DNA of 9,052 nucleotides from JBBSDV01 sp038240335 (GTDB taxonomy: Bacteria > Chloroflexota > Dehalococcoidia > DSTF01 > JACRBR01): NCBI GenBank assembly GCA_038240335.1, contig JBBSDV010000139.1, positions 1 to 9,052 of the forward strand, written 5' to 3'. Each line of letters starts with the position of its first letter. Within the stretch, counting starts at the first letter, position 1. The notes below the pieces were generated by a model. That model searched no databases. It was not told the DNA's origin and worked only from the letters and a program-made list of their open reading frames with translations. Positions 1 to 7,353 of the stretch are shown piece by piece. The position numbers and the translations under genes were made by a program.

Positions 1-438
1 CACCTGGCCTCCTACTGTGGCGGCACTGCATCGGTACCGGCGGCACAGGTGCAGGCTCGGCGATCACGACGAGCGATAGCGGTAGCGGTTCGAACACGGG
101 CTCGAACAACGGCGACGCGACGACCGATGCGACGTCCGGCGACTCCGGCAGCAGCGGCGATTCCGGCAACTCTGGCGACTGCCACAGCCGACCCCACCGT
201 CACCACCGGCGACTCCGGCAGCGGCGGCGACTCCTGCCATGCGGACTCCAGCTCCAATGCATACGGCTCAGCCACTTCCGGTGACTCCACGTCCAACCCG
301 CTCGCCATCTCCGGCAACTCCGGCGACAGCGGTGACGCAACATCGAGCCCGGACGCGAACGCGTGGACCGGCAACTCGAACGCGGCATCCTTTGTGGGAC
401 ACATGCACCACCACTGGTGGATGTGGCTCTTCGGATAG
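1..438 (+). pseudogene. Gly/Ser/Asp/Asn-rich low-complexity protein, 3' end, with frame break
   Basis: This is the C-terminal part of a gene that begins left of the window. From about position 33 to 179 the frame starting at position 3 encodes a Gly/Ser/Asp/Asn/Thr-rich stretch (for example SDSGSGSNTGSNNGD and SGDSGSSGDSGNSGD). From 181 to the TAG at 436-438 the same composition continues one frame over (TADPTVTTGDSGSGGDS, then SGNSGDSGDATSS). Skipping base 180 joins the two into one repeat protein; without the shift the first frame stops at 282-284. The final residues are HMHHHWWMWLFG, a His and Trp cluster unlike the acidic repeat before it. The N-terminus is missing, so a signal peptide cannot be judged. 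I do not recognise a family. It could be a secreted or surface low-complexity protein, a decayed gene, or an intact gene with a sequencing indel. The ATG-less frame-1 start near position 49 encodes an Arg-rich shadow and is not the real N-terminus. Confidence 0.55.
136..222 (+). repeat. 17-bp direct repeat, 70-bp period
   Basis: CCGGCGACTCCGGCAGC occurs at 136-152 and again at 206-222. Both copies encode Gly-Asp-Ser-Gly-Ser, but the 70-base spacing is not a multiple of three. They therefore give this peptide only if the reading frame changes between them. This is the most direct support for the frame break in the low-complexity gene. It probably reflects repeat expansion within the coding sequence. 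Confidence 0.7.
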
Positions 439-443
439 ATCCA

Positions 444-473
444 AAGGAGGGGCGGTTCCTACCGCCCCTCCTT
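444..473. terminator. Bidirectional rho-independent terminator
   Basis: A perfect 13-bp inverted repeat (444-456 paired with 461-473) surrounds the four-base loop TCCT. The core of the stem is GGAGGGGCGG/CCGCCCCTCC. It lies 5 bases after the stop of the + strand low-complexity gene and 32 bases beyond the stop of the - strand decarboxylase, where two genes converge. The flanks are a short A-run on the left and TT on the right, so the U-tract is weak in both directions, but stem length and placement make a shared terminator likely. Confidence 0.8.
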
Positions 474-505
474 CCTCAACATCACCAAATCATCGCTCTG
501 GAACA

Positions 506-1762
506 TCACCGCATCGCCGTCTCCGCGCTGACGTCATCGCCGTATGTCGCCGGCGTCGCACTCGATGCGGCATGGTCACCAATCGATGCTCGCAAATCGG
601 TCAAGAATTCGTCGACCACGAGCAAATGGCGCGGGCTCGCCATCAGGTGCAGCGCCGGCGGATCCTCCTGGCGATCGAAATGCCACCCGCGCTCAGTCAG
701 CCGATCGCCGACCGCAAAGATGTCATGTTGCTCCGAACCAATGGCCACAACCGTCATGTCTGGCTCACCCCAGACGTGCAGCCCGTCAATGCCGCTAATG
801 CCGTCGAGCAGCATCTTCGTCGCCGTCATCGTGTCGCGGGCGAGACGGAGGTATCCCTCCTCGCCGAGGTACTGCATAACCGCCCATGCGGCGCCGATCG
901 GTGTTGCCGGCTTCGTGCCTTGGAATCCTTGCGTACCGTATGCGCCGCCGGGCCAAGCGTTGAACGAAAACACCTGGTAACGCAGGTTGCTCTTCGGACG
1001 GTGCAACAGCACAGATGCGCCTTTGATCGCATATCCGTACTTGTGCACGTCTGCCGAGATCGACGTCACTCCGGGGACGCGGAAGTCCCACGGCGCTACA
1101 TCCCTGCCGAGTCGTTCGACAAACGGCAGCATGAAGCCACCGAGACATGCATCGACGTGGAACAGCACGCCCGCGTCCATCGCGATGGCCGCCATCTCGG
1201 TGATCGGATCGATCATCCCGAACGGGTACGCCGGCGCCGACCCGACGACGAGAATCGTATCGTCGCTGATCTTGCCTTCGAGCGCCGAGGCGTGGGTGCG
1301 CAGGTCGTCGCCGAGCGCGAGCTGCGTCATCTCGACATCGAGCAAGTGCGCAGCTTTCACGAATGCCGGGTGCGCTGTGCGTGGCAGGATGATCCGCCCG
1401 CGCTTGATACCGCGTTCCGCGCGGGCAAGGTCGCGGGCGGTCTTGACGGCCATAAAGATGGATTCCGTGCCGCCCGACGTCATCGATCCACCGACGTCGT
1501 CGCCCCCGTGGAGCAGACCAGCTGTCATCGACACAACGTCGCGCTGCATCTCCTTTAAGCTCGGGAAGACAAACGGGTTGAGCGCGTTCTCGAGCATGAC
1601 ATGGCTGCCCGCCGCCTGCAAGACAGCGTCGACGTCAGGCCCGGCGTTATAGATGAGCCCCCACGTTCGAGCGTTGTGATAATCTCCGTCGCTCGCCTGC
1701 ATCGCCTTCAAACGTGACATCACGTCGTCGATCGTCGAACCGCGCGGGGGTATTGTCTTCAT
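506..1762 (-). CDS. PLP-dependent decarboxylase/lyase, sphingosine-1-phosphate lyase type
   Basis: A 418-residue fold-type I PLP enzyme of the group II decarboxylase superfamily. It is closest in pattern to sphingosine-1-phosphate lyase, which cleaves a phosphorylated sphingoid base to an aldehyde and phosphoethanolamine. Visible motifs in order: WGLIYNAG (34-41), TSGGTES (95-101, cofactor phosphate region), HVDACLGGF (202-210, Asp204 facing the pyridine nitrogen) and ISADVHKYGYAIKG (235-248), with Lys241 as the Schiff-base lysine. There is no N-terminal membrane segment, so it should be cytosolic. Two motifs differ from the lyases I recall: NPLHPD is NALNPF (59-64) and GSRPG is GTKPA (282-286), so the substrate may differ. 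Start: ATG at 1762, preceded by a strong GGAGGAG. An upstream in-frame extension to 1855 has no support and would run through the likely promoter. It is transcribed divergently from the LuxR-type regulator, 153 bp away. A tyrosine/glutamate-type decarboxylase is the alternative. Confidence 0.85.
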   Translation of the reverse strand: MKTIPPRGSTIDDVMSRLKAMQASDGDYHNARTWGLIYNAGPDVDAVLQAAGSHVMLENALNPFVFPSLKEMQRDVVSMTAGLLHGGDDVGGSMTSGGTESIFMAVKTARDLARAERGIKRGRIILPRTAHPAFVKAAHLLDVEMTQLALGDDLRTHASALEGKISDDTILVVGSAPAYPFGMIDPITEMAAIAMDAGVLFHVDACLGGFMLPFVERLGRDVAPWDFRVPGVTSISADVHKYGYAIKGASVLLHRPKSNLRYQVFSFNAWPGGAYGTQGFQGTKPATPIGAAWAVMQYLGEEGYLRLARDTMTATKMLLDGISGIDGLHVWGEPDMTVVAIGSEQHDIFAVGDRLTERGWHFDRQEDPPALHLMASPRHLLVVDEFLTDLRASIGDHAASSATPATYGDDVSAETAMR

Positions 1763-1764
1763 GG

Positions 1765-1771
1765 CTCCTCC
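1765..1771 (-). promoter_or_regulatory. Ribosome binding site deciding the decarboxylase start
   Basis: On the - strand this reads GGAGGAG. Its GGAGG core ends 4 bases before the ATG at 1762. It selects Met-Lys-Thr-Ile as the N-terminus over the longer in-frame TTG-started reading from 1855. Confidence 0.75.
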
Positions 1772-1827
1772 GGAAGTGGTTGCGTTGCTCAGCGGTCGCG
1801 GGAAGCGGAACATAGCCAAACGCGGCC

Positions 1828-1855
1828 ATGATATCACGAGCACCCGTGCAACCAA
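1828..1855 (-). promoter_or_regulatory. Candidate sigma-70-like promoter for the decarboxylase
   Basis: On the - strand, TTGGTT (1850-1855) and TATCAT (1828-1833) are separated by 16 bases. The -10 box matches TATAAT at five of six positions; the -35 box is weak. It would start transcription near 1821 and leave a leader of about 60 bases. It sits in the 153-bp divergent gap, where the neighbouring regulator could bind. This is inferred from pattern only. Confidence 0.3.
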
Positions 1856-1915
1856 CGTCGGGTCCCGTACGAATACGAGCCCTTAAGTTGCGACGAGCAA
1901 GCGATTGGACGGAGA

Positions 1916-4900
1916 ATGACCGCGTACCACGAGGTGCTTGTGAACCAACCCGCGGATGCATCCCTCATCTGCCCCGTCATCGTTGGCCGTCGGCGCCACA
2001 TTGATTCGCTCGGTCGGTTACTCGTTGATGTTACCGCCGGCAGTGGCACTACGATCGCGATCAGCGGTGAAGCCGGGATCGGCAAATCCCGGCTCGTCGC
2101 TGAGATGGTTCGTTGCGCCCGCAATCCGCCACATGATCTCCGTGTACTTCGAGGCCATTGCTTCGAGCCGGACTCGACGCTTCCGTACGGGCCGATCATG
2201 GGCCTGCTCCGCACGCTCCCGGCCCACGAGTTCGCAGACCTCATCGCCGCCGCGCCCGAACTCGGGCGAATCTTCCCTGAACGCGGACCCAACGACGATG
2301 CACGCCGGGCGGCGGTCGACCCGGAGCAGGAGAAGCGTCATCTTTTCGCGGCGCTGGCGCAGCACCTCGTTGCACTCGCACAGAAACAGCCACTGCTGAT
2401 CGCAATCGAGGATCTGCACTGGTGCGATGACACGAGCCTCGAGTTCCTTCTGCAGTTTAGCCGCCGCGTCACCACTGAGGCCGTGCTCCTAGTACTCACG
2501 TTCCGAGATGACGAGGCGCAGCCTTCGCTGCGAAGACTCCTCGGTGGACTTTCTCGGGAACGACTGGCGATCGAGTGGCCCCTCGCCCGGCTCGATAAAG
2601 AGCAGGTTACCGAGATGATCAGCGCGATTTTTGGGATGACGTCAGCGATGCATGAACACACGCTCGACATGCTCTACCCGCTCACAGAAGGCAATCCGTT
2701 CTTCATCGAGGAAGTACTGAAGTCTCTGATCTCATCCGGCGACGTCTACCTATCCGACGGTGGACTGGAACGGAAGTCGATCGACCAGCTGCGCATCCCG
2801 GGCAGCATTCAGGACGCGGTTCGCGACCGAACCGATCGTCTGCCCGCGGAGACTCAGCGCATCCTGACGCTCGCGGCCGTGACCGGTCGTCGGTTCGACT
2901 TCCTGCTCCTCCAGCATCTCGCCGGGCTCGAGGAAGCTCAACTGCTTACTCTGATCAAGGAGTTGATCGATGCTCAACTCGTCGTCGAAGAAAATGCGGA
3001 TCAGTTTTCATTCCGGCACGCATTGACGCAACACGCCGTGTATTCGCGCTTGCTTGCACGTGAACGGCGATCGCTGCATCGCGTCGTCGCGCGGTCCATG
3101 CAGGAGGTGTATCGGGACAATCTTGATGCTCGTCTGGACGAACTTGCGTACCACTACTACGAGGCCGCCTCGTGGGAAGAGGCATATCGGGCCGAATGCC
3201 GCCTGAGCGAGCGCGCGCAGACCTTGCATGCGTCGCGGGCAGTTGTTGAGCATGCGACGCGAGCCATCTCATCCGCGCATCAGTTGAAGCGAACGCCTCC
3301 GGGTGCCGTCTACCGGTTGCGCGGCCAGGGATACGAAGTACTTGGTGACTTCGATGCCGCCCGCGCCGACTATGAGCGGGCGTTCGATGCCTCACGTCGA
3401 GACGGCGACCGAGCCGCAGAATGGCAAAGCTTGATCGACCTCGGCTTCCTCTGGTCGGTGCGGGACTACGAGCGAACGGGCGCCTTCTTTCGGCGCGCCA
3501 GCCTACTCGCGGATGCGATCGCTGATCCGCTTCTGCGTGCGAGAAGCGCCAACCGGCTCGGCAATTGGTTCGTCAACGTCGGGCGGATCGAGGAGGGCAT
3601 CGCTCTGCACGACGAAGCGCTGAGAATTTTTGCATCGGCGTCCGATGTGCAAGGTCAGGCCGAGACTCTCGACTTGCTCGGCATGGCAACCGGCATGCTC
3701 GCAGACATGGTGCGGTCGGTCGATTATTATCGCGACGCGATCGAACTGCTGCGCCCGCTTGGCCCAAGCGCGATCCTCTGCTCCAGCCTCTCGAGCCGCG
3801 TCACATACTCGAGCAACGCGATGAACGACGTCACTGCCACCGCCATCCGCACAAATGAAGATCTGTTGGCCGAGCGGCAATTGGCGACGGAAGCGGCACG
3901 GCAAGTCGGCGGCCCAGCGGTGCTGTCATATGCGAGGTGGACCACGGCATCGGCGCTCGCAGGCGAGGGGCGCGTCGGTGAAGCGCTTGCACTCGCGCAC
4001 GAGGGACTGCGTTTCGCAACCGAGGTTGAGCACGTGCAATGGATGACAGGCGCCGCGTTCACCATCGGGCAGACATACACTCTCGTCCTCGCCGGCGCGG
4101 AAGCGATTGCCGCACTGGAACCCGCGTTCGAACGGGCGCGTGTGCTTGGTTCGGCGTGGTGGATCGGGAACTGCGGAAGCTATCTCGCGCTGGCGTACGT
4201 CCTACACGGCGACTTGGATCGTGCCGAAGTCACACTCGATGCGGCGTGGAAGCGAGACCGAGCCCCCAATGCGCTCGCCGAACGCCGGGTTCTTTGGGTT
4301 AGCGGGATCCTCGATCTGGAACGAAAGCGGCCGGCCGAGGCGCTCGACGCCGCGCAGCGCTTAATCGATACCGCGCGAGGCGTTCCGCAGGGACAACGCA
4401 TTCCCGCGGTCTTGCATCTCAAAGGCGAGGCTCTGGCTGCCCTGGGGCGGCCAGGCGGCGCACTCGCCGCACTCGAAGATGCGAAGGCCGCAGCCCTCGA
4501 GCGTCGCGACTCGACCCGTATCTGGCCGATCCACGGCTCCCTCGCGCGCCTTCACCGAATCGCGCGGAGGCCGGATGATGCAGCGCGCGAAGGGGAGGCA
4601 GCGCGAACGGTCATCGATGCAATCGGAAACACCATCGATGCTGGCAGCGTCCGTGAGGGGTTCTTGCGCCGCGCTCTTGGCTCACTGCCCAAGCTGCCCG
4701 CCGCCACGCCGGCCCGCCTTGCAAAGCAGGCATCGGGTGGACTGACTGGCCGCGAGTCGGAAGTCGCCGTGTTGATAGCTGCCGGGAAATCGAATCGTGA
4801 GATTGCCGAGGAACTCATTCTCGGCGAGCGCACGATCGAGACCCACGTCGGTAACGTCCTCTCGAAGCTTGGCTTCTCGTCGCGATCTCAGATCGCCGCA

Positions 4901-4933
4901 TGGGCCGTCGAGACCGGCCTCACCAAGCGCTGA
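1916..4933 (+). CDS. Large ATPase-type LuxR-family transcriptional regulator (LAL/MalT-like)
   Basis: A 1005-residue cytosolic regulator with the usual LAL layout. An N-terminal AAA-type ATPase carries Walker A GEAGIGKS (51-58) and Walker B LLIAIEDLHWCDD (160-172). The conserved PLTEGNPFFIEEVLKSL lies at 255-271, followed by a winged-helix-like segment (about 293-380, ending in the FSFRHALTQHAVY motif). A long helical TPR-like region spans about 400-930. The C-terminus is a LuxR/GerE helix-turn-helix (941-1005), with GLTGRESEVAVLIAAGKSNREIA and recognition helix near 970-987. Proteins of this type are usually activated by a small ligand with ATP, oligomerise and switch on nearby genes. The divergent decarboxylase is an obvious candidate target, but this is inference. 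The length is normal and no domain is broken. ATG 1916 is chosen as the first in-frame Met; GGAG at 1911-1914 is unusually close to it. GTG 1940, preceded by GAGGTG, is an alternative that would shorten the protein by 8 residues. Confidence 0.92.
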   Translation: MTAYHEVLVNQPADASLICPVIVGRRRHIDSLGRLLVDVTAGSGTTIAISGEAGIGKSRLVAEMVRCARNPPHDLRVLRGHCFEPDSTLPYGPIMGLLRTLPAHEFADLIAAAPELGRIFPERGPNDDARRAAVDPEQEKRHLFAALAQHLVALAQKQPLLIAIEDLHWCDDTSLEFLLQFSRRVTTEAVLLVLTFRDDEAQPSLRRLLGGLSRERLAIEWPLARLDKEQVTEMISAIFGMTSAMHEHTLDMLYPLTEGNPFFIEEVLKSLISSGDVYLSDGGLERKSIDQLRIPGSIQDAVRDRTDRLPAETQRILTLAAVTGRRFDFLLLQHLAGLEEAQLLTLIKELIDAQLVVEENADQFSFRHALTQHAVYSRLLARERRSLHRVVARSMQEVYRDNLDARLDELAYHYYEAASWEEAYRAECRLSERAQTLHASRAVVEHATRAISSAHQLKRTPPGAVYRLRGQGYEVLGDFDAARADYERAFDASRRDGDRAAEWQSLIDLGFLWSVRDYERTGAFFRRASLLADAIADPLLRARSANRLGNWFVNVGRIEEGIALHDEALRIFASASDVQGQAETLDLLGMATGMLADMVRSVDYYRDAIELLRPLGPSAILCSSLSSRVTYSSNAMNDVTATAIRTNEDLLAERQLATEAARQVGGPAVLSYARWTTASALAGEGRVGEALALAHEGLRFATEVEHVQWMTGAAFTIGQTYTLVLAGAEAIAALEPAFERARVLGSAWWIGNCGSYLALAYVLHGDLDRAEVTLDAAWKRDRAPNALAERRVLWVSGILDLERKRPAEALDAAQRLIDTARGVPQGQRIPAVLHLKGEALAALGRPGGALAALEDAKAAALERRDSTRIWPIHGSLARLHRIARRPDDAAREGEAARTVIDAIGNTIDAGSVREGFLRRALGSLPKLPAATPARLAKQASGGLTGRESEVAVLIAAGKSNREIAEELILGERTIETHVGNVLSKLGFSSRSQIAAWAVETGLTKR

Positions 4934-5247
4934 CGCGGAATGCCACCAGATCCGCCAAGGCGTTCCTGGCATGCGGCATCCCTGCGCTGGCCGGTCGACT
5001 ATCCGCCACGGCCTCCATGCGACACGGATCCGTGGCTACGCGGAGGGCTCACTCGGAAAAGTCCGTACATCCACAACAAGAAGCTCCGTAGTTACCACGA
5101 AGCCAACGCGCGCCTTCAAGACGATAATCGATGCATAACAGTCAGTCACCGGTTCGAGACGAAGGAGGCGCACCTGCGGACAACACAGATACACGCCCAA
5201 CAAGAGCCAACGCAGTTGTACGTGAACTAAGAGAGGAACAAACGTCA
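4934..5247. other. 314-bp intergenic region with small palindromes
   Basis: No convincing gene lies between the regulator stop and the methyltransferase ATG. The open frames here have Arg-rich or mixed translations with no recognisable motif. Two weak foldable elements are visible: an ATGCCA/TGGCAT arm pair (4940-4945 and 4967-4972) just after the regulator stop, which could be a poor terminator, and the palindrome at 5023-5034. No U-tract follows either. The frame of the methyltransferase stays open upstream to an ATG at 5131, but this stretch is hydrophilic, lacks family features and has no good ribosome site. The region presumably carries the methyltransferase promoter, which I could not locate with confidence. 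Confidence 0.5.
5005..5036. repeat. Palindrome CACGGATCCGTG inside a hairpin
   Basis: CACGGATCCGTG (5023-5034) is a perfect 12-base palindrome and could be a dimeric operator. The right half also pairs with an upstream copy: GCCACGG (5005-5011) with CCGTGGC (5030-5036), giving a 7-bp stem and 18-base loop. It lies about 210 bases before the methyltransferase start. It may be chance in GC-rich DNA. Confidence 0.35.
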
Positions 5248-6336
5248 ATGACGACGGACACAGCCCCAGCGACCGATGCAGCGCCATCTATGGACGAAGT
5301 GATGGACTTCGCGTTCAAGGTCGTGAACGAACTCGGCGCGGCGATGGCGGGAGCACACGTGTACATCGGCGACCGCATGGATCTTTTCAAGACACTCGCA
5401 AGCGGCGGTCCGGTAACCGTCGAGCAGCTCGCCGCGAAGACCGGGCTCCAGGAGCGCTACCTCCGCGAATGGGCGTCGGCGATGGCCGCGTCCGGCTTCG
5501 TGGACTACGACGCCGCTGCCAAGACATTCGCCCTGCCCGCGGCGAAGGCGGCCGTCCTCGCCGACGAGAACAGCCCGGTCTTCGTCGGTGGCTTCGCCCA
5601 GATGCTCCCCGACCACTACACCGTGATCCCGGACGTGATGAAGGCCTTCCGCGAGGGCGGCGGCGTCCCGTACTCGCGCTACACGAACGACACCTTCCAG
5701 GGCACCGAGCGCTTCTTCCGTCCCGGCTACGTGAACTTCCTCGTCCAGGATTGGGTGCCGGCGATGGGAGCAACGGAGATTCTCACGCGTGGCGCCAAGG
5801 TCGCGGATGTTGGTTGCGGCCGCGGTCAGGCCGTCTGCACCCTCGCACAGGCGTTCCCGAACTCGACCTACTACGGCTTCGACAACCACGCGCCCGGCAT
5901 CGAGGCGGCAAAAGCGAATGCGAAGGCTCAGGGCGTCACGAGCAATACCACGTGGGAAGTGCGCGGCTCGACCGAGCTGCCGCAGACCGGCGACTTCGAC
6001 CTCATCATGACGCTCGACGCGCTGCACGACATGGTCGACCCACACGGCGCCGGCAAGTCGATCTACGGCGCGCTGAAGCCGGGCGGCAAGTGGTTCATCG
6101 TCGAGCCGAACGTCTCGGACAACCTGGAGGAGAACCTCAACCCGGTCGGCCGCGTGTTCTACTCGGTGAGCATGCTGCAGTGCATGACGGCATCGCTCGC
6201 CCACGGCGGCGAGGGATACGGCGCGTGCATGGGGCCCGCAAAGATCGAGAAGGTCGCGCGCGATGGCGGCTTCTCGAAGTTCGAGCTCCTGCCGCTCGAA
6301 AATCCCTTCAACCACTATTTTCTAGCGACAAAGTAG
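5248..6336 (+). CDS. Class I SAM-dependent methyltransferase with N-terminal winged helix (Rv2258c-like)
   Basis: A 362-residue cytosolic protein. Residues about 15-110 form a winged-helix domain like that of Mycobacterium tuberculosis Rv2258c (DLFKTLASGGPVTVEQLAAKTG, then YLREWASAMAASGFVDYD), often a dimerisation and substrate-lid element in O-methyltransferase relatives. The Rossmann domain follows: motif I VADVGCGRG (185-193, SAM binding), GFDNH (210-214, acidic residue for the ribose hydroxyls), DFDLIMTLDALHD (249-261) and LKPGGKWFIVEP (276-287). The C-terminal GGEGYGACMGPAKIEKVARDGGF segment is also typical. The methyl acceptor is unknown. Annotations for this family vary between methyltransferase and transcriptional regulator; the SAM site is intact, so enzyme activity is plausible. 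ATG 5248 was chosen because GAGAGG (5231-5236) precedes it and family similarity begins just after it; the frame is open further upstream. It stands alone, followed by a terminator. Confidence 0.88.
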   Translation: MTTDTAPATDAAPSMDEVMDFAFKVVNELGAAMAGAHVYIGDRMDLFKTLASGGPVTVEQLAAKTGLQERYLREWASAMAASGFVDYDAAAKTFALPAAKAAVLADENSPVFVGGFAQMLPDHYTVIPDVMKAFREGGGVPYSRYTNDTFQGTERFFRPGYVNFLVQDWVPAMGATEILTRGAKVADVGCGRGQAVCTLAQAFPNSTYYGFDNHAPGIEAAKANAKAQGVTSNTTWEVRGSTELPQTGDFDLIMTLDALHDMVDPHGAGKSIYGALKPGGKWFIVEPNVSDNLEENLNPVGRVFYSVSMLQCMTASLAHGGEGYGACMGPAKIEKVARDGGFSKFELLPLENPFNHYFLATK

Positions 6337-6353
6337 CGGACCGGCGAAAAACC

Positions 6354-6386
6354 AGAGAGGGACACGGCATATCCGTGTCCCTCTCT
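6354..6386. terminator. Bidirectional rho-independent terminator
   Basis: A perfect 14-bp stem (6354-6367 with 6373-6386) encloses the five-base loop CATAT. It begins 18 bases after the methyltransferase stop and sits 50 bases beyond the stop of the converging epimerase gene. The GAAAAACC on its left becomes GGTTTTTC on the - strand, a good U-tract for the epimerase operon. On the + strand it is followed only by CTCTGC. It ends both transcripts, more convincingly the - strand one. Confidence 0.85.
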
Positions 6387-6435
6387 CTGCGCACTCAATC
6401 AGTGTTGACGAACGGTGGGTTGCCGCCGCCGACGT

Positions 6436-7353
6436 CTACTTCGTCGCGATGCCAACTGATGCCGCGAGCTGGGCGACGCCGCCTCGCAAATCATAGCGGG
6501 GTAGCCAGCGGCCGGTAGCGACTAGCTTGGAGACGTCGAGGCAGGAGCGTCGAATCTCGCCTCGTGCCGGCAGATGCTCGATAGGCGACGCTTCGCCGAA
6601 CGCCTCCGACATCAGGCCCCCGAGGTCATTCACCGACGTCGGCGTGCCAGTGCCGACGTTCCATTGCCCGTGCATCGAGTGATCCTCAACCACGAGCATG
6701 ATCGCCGCGACGACATCGGCGACGTGCACGAAGTCGCGCTGCTGCTCTCCGTCGCCATAGATCTGCAGAGGCTGCGCGGCCGCGAGTTTGTCGGTGAAGA
6801 TGCTGATCACCCCTCCTTCGGCGTCGGAACGCTGCCGCGGCCCATACACATTCGAAAGTCGCAGTGTGGCGGAGGATATTGCCGCAGCGTAGACGATGGA
6901 TTCGCCTTCCAGCTTATGTCGGCCGTACGGATTGTCGGGTTGCGGCCGCGTCGATTCGTCTGCCGGCACAGGCGTCTCGCCATAGACGGCGCCGCCGGAC
7001 GAAATGAAGACGAAGCGCTTGCAGCGGTGCTTGACGGCCGCATCGAGCACCGACCTGAGGCCATCGATGTTGATCCGGCGGTCTAGCTCAGGATCGGCAA
7101 CTGATCGCATCACATTCGTCTGCGCCGCGCAATGAACCACGGCGTCAAATGCGTGCGCCTCGAACAGCCGATTCACTCCGTCGCCGGCGATATCGGCCAC
7201 ATGAAGCGGCACGCTGTGCGGCACGTTCGTGACCTGACCCTTACTGAGGTCATCAAGAACATGCACCTCATGGCCCGCCGCAAGAAACGCGTCGACCGCG
7301 TGTGAGCCGATAAATCCCGCGCCACCGGTAACAAGAATGCGTTGCTGATTCAT
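6436..7353 (-). CDS. NAD-dependent nucleotide-sugar epimerase/dehydratase (extended SDR, GalE-like)
   Basis: A 305-residue extended short-chain dehydrogenase/reductase, a usual length for nucleotide-sugar 4-epimerases and dehydratases. It has the Rossmann NAD motif TGGAGFIGSH (9-18), DDLSKG (34-39, binding the adenosine ribose), AVVHCAAQ (71-78), SSGGAVYGE (118-126), the catalytic pair Tyr143/Lys147 in PYGRHKLEGE, the LRLSNVYGPRQ stretch (165-174) and the RDFVHVADVV substrate segment (206-215). These support oxidation and re-reduction of a sugar nucleotide, but not which sugar. Position 120, Ser in E. coli GalE, is Gly here; the SSGG form is common in relatives and leaves Ser118/119 as the likely catalytic hydroxyl. 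ATG 7353 is preceded by GGAGG six bases upstream and overlaps the transporter stop in an ATGA, so translation is probably coupled. It is the last gene of the - strand operon. Confidence 0.9.
   Translation of the reverse strand: MNQQRILVTGGAGFIGSHAVDAFLAAGHEVHVLDDLSKGQVTNVPHSVPLHVADIAGDGVNRLFEAHAFDAVVHCAAQTNVMRSVADPELDRRINIDGLRSVLDAAVKHRCKRFVFISSGGAVYGETPVPADESTRPQPDNPYGRHKLEGESIVYAAAISSATLRLSNVYGPRQRSDAEGGVISIFTDKLAAAQPLQIYGDGEQQRDFVHVADVVAAIMLVVEDHSMHGQWNVGTGTPTSVNDLGGLMSEAFGEASPIEHLPARGEIRRSCLDVSKLVATGRWLPRYDLRGGVAQLAASVGIATK

Noticed and set aside
100..330. CRISPR-like or tandem-repeat array at the left edge
   Set aside because: The repeated units are short codon-level Gly/Ser/Asp repeats within a coding sequence, with no regular spacers.
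239..1558. A 439-residue open frame on the + strand across the decarboxylase
   Set aside because: It is antisense to the decarboxylase, is Arg/His-rich with no recognisable motif, and would also cross the terminator at 444-473. It is a GC-rich shadow.
5131..5247. N-terminal extension of the methyltransferase from an ATG at 5131
   Set aside because: The extra 39 residues are hydrophilic and lack family similarity, and the better ribosome site is just before 5248.
5245..6315. A 356-residue - strand open frame opposite the methyltransferase
   Set aside because: The opposite strand has all methyltransferase motifs in order; this frame has none and is a compositional shadow.
5469..6518. A 349-residue + strand open frame overlapping the methyltransferase in another frame
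   Set aside because: It is Arg-rich and motif-free, and it reads through the terminator at 6354-6386 into the converging gene.
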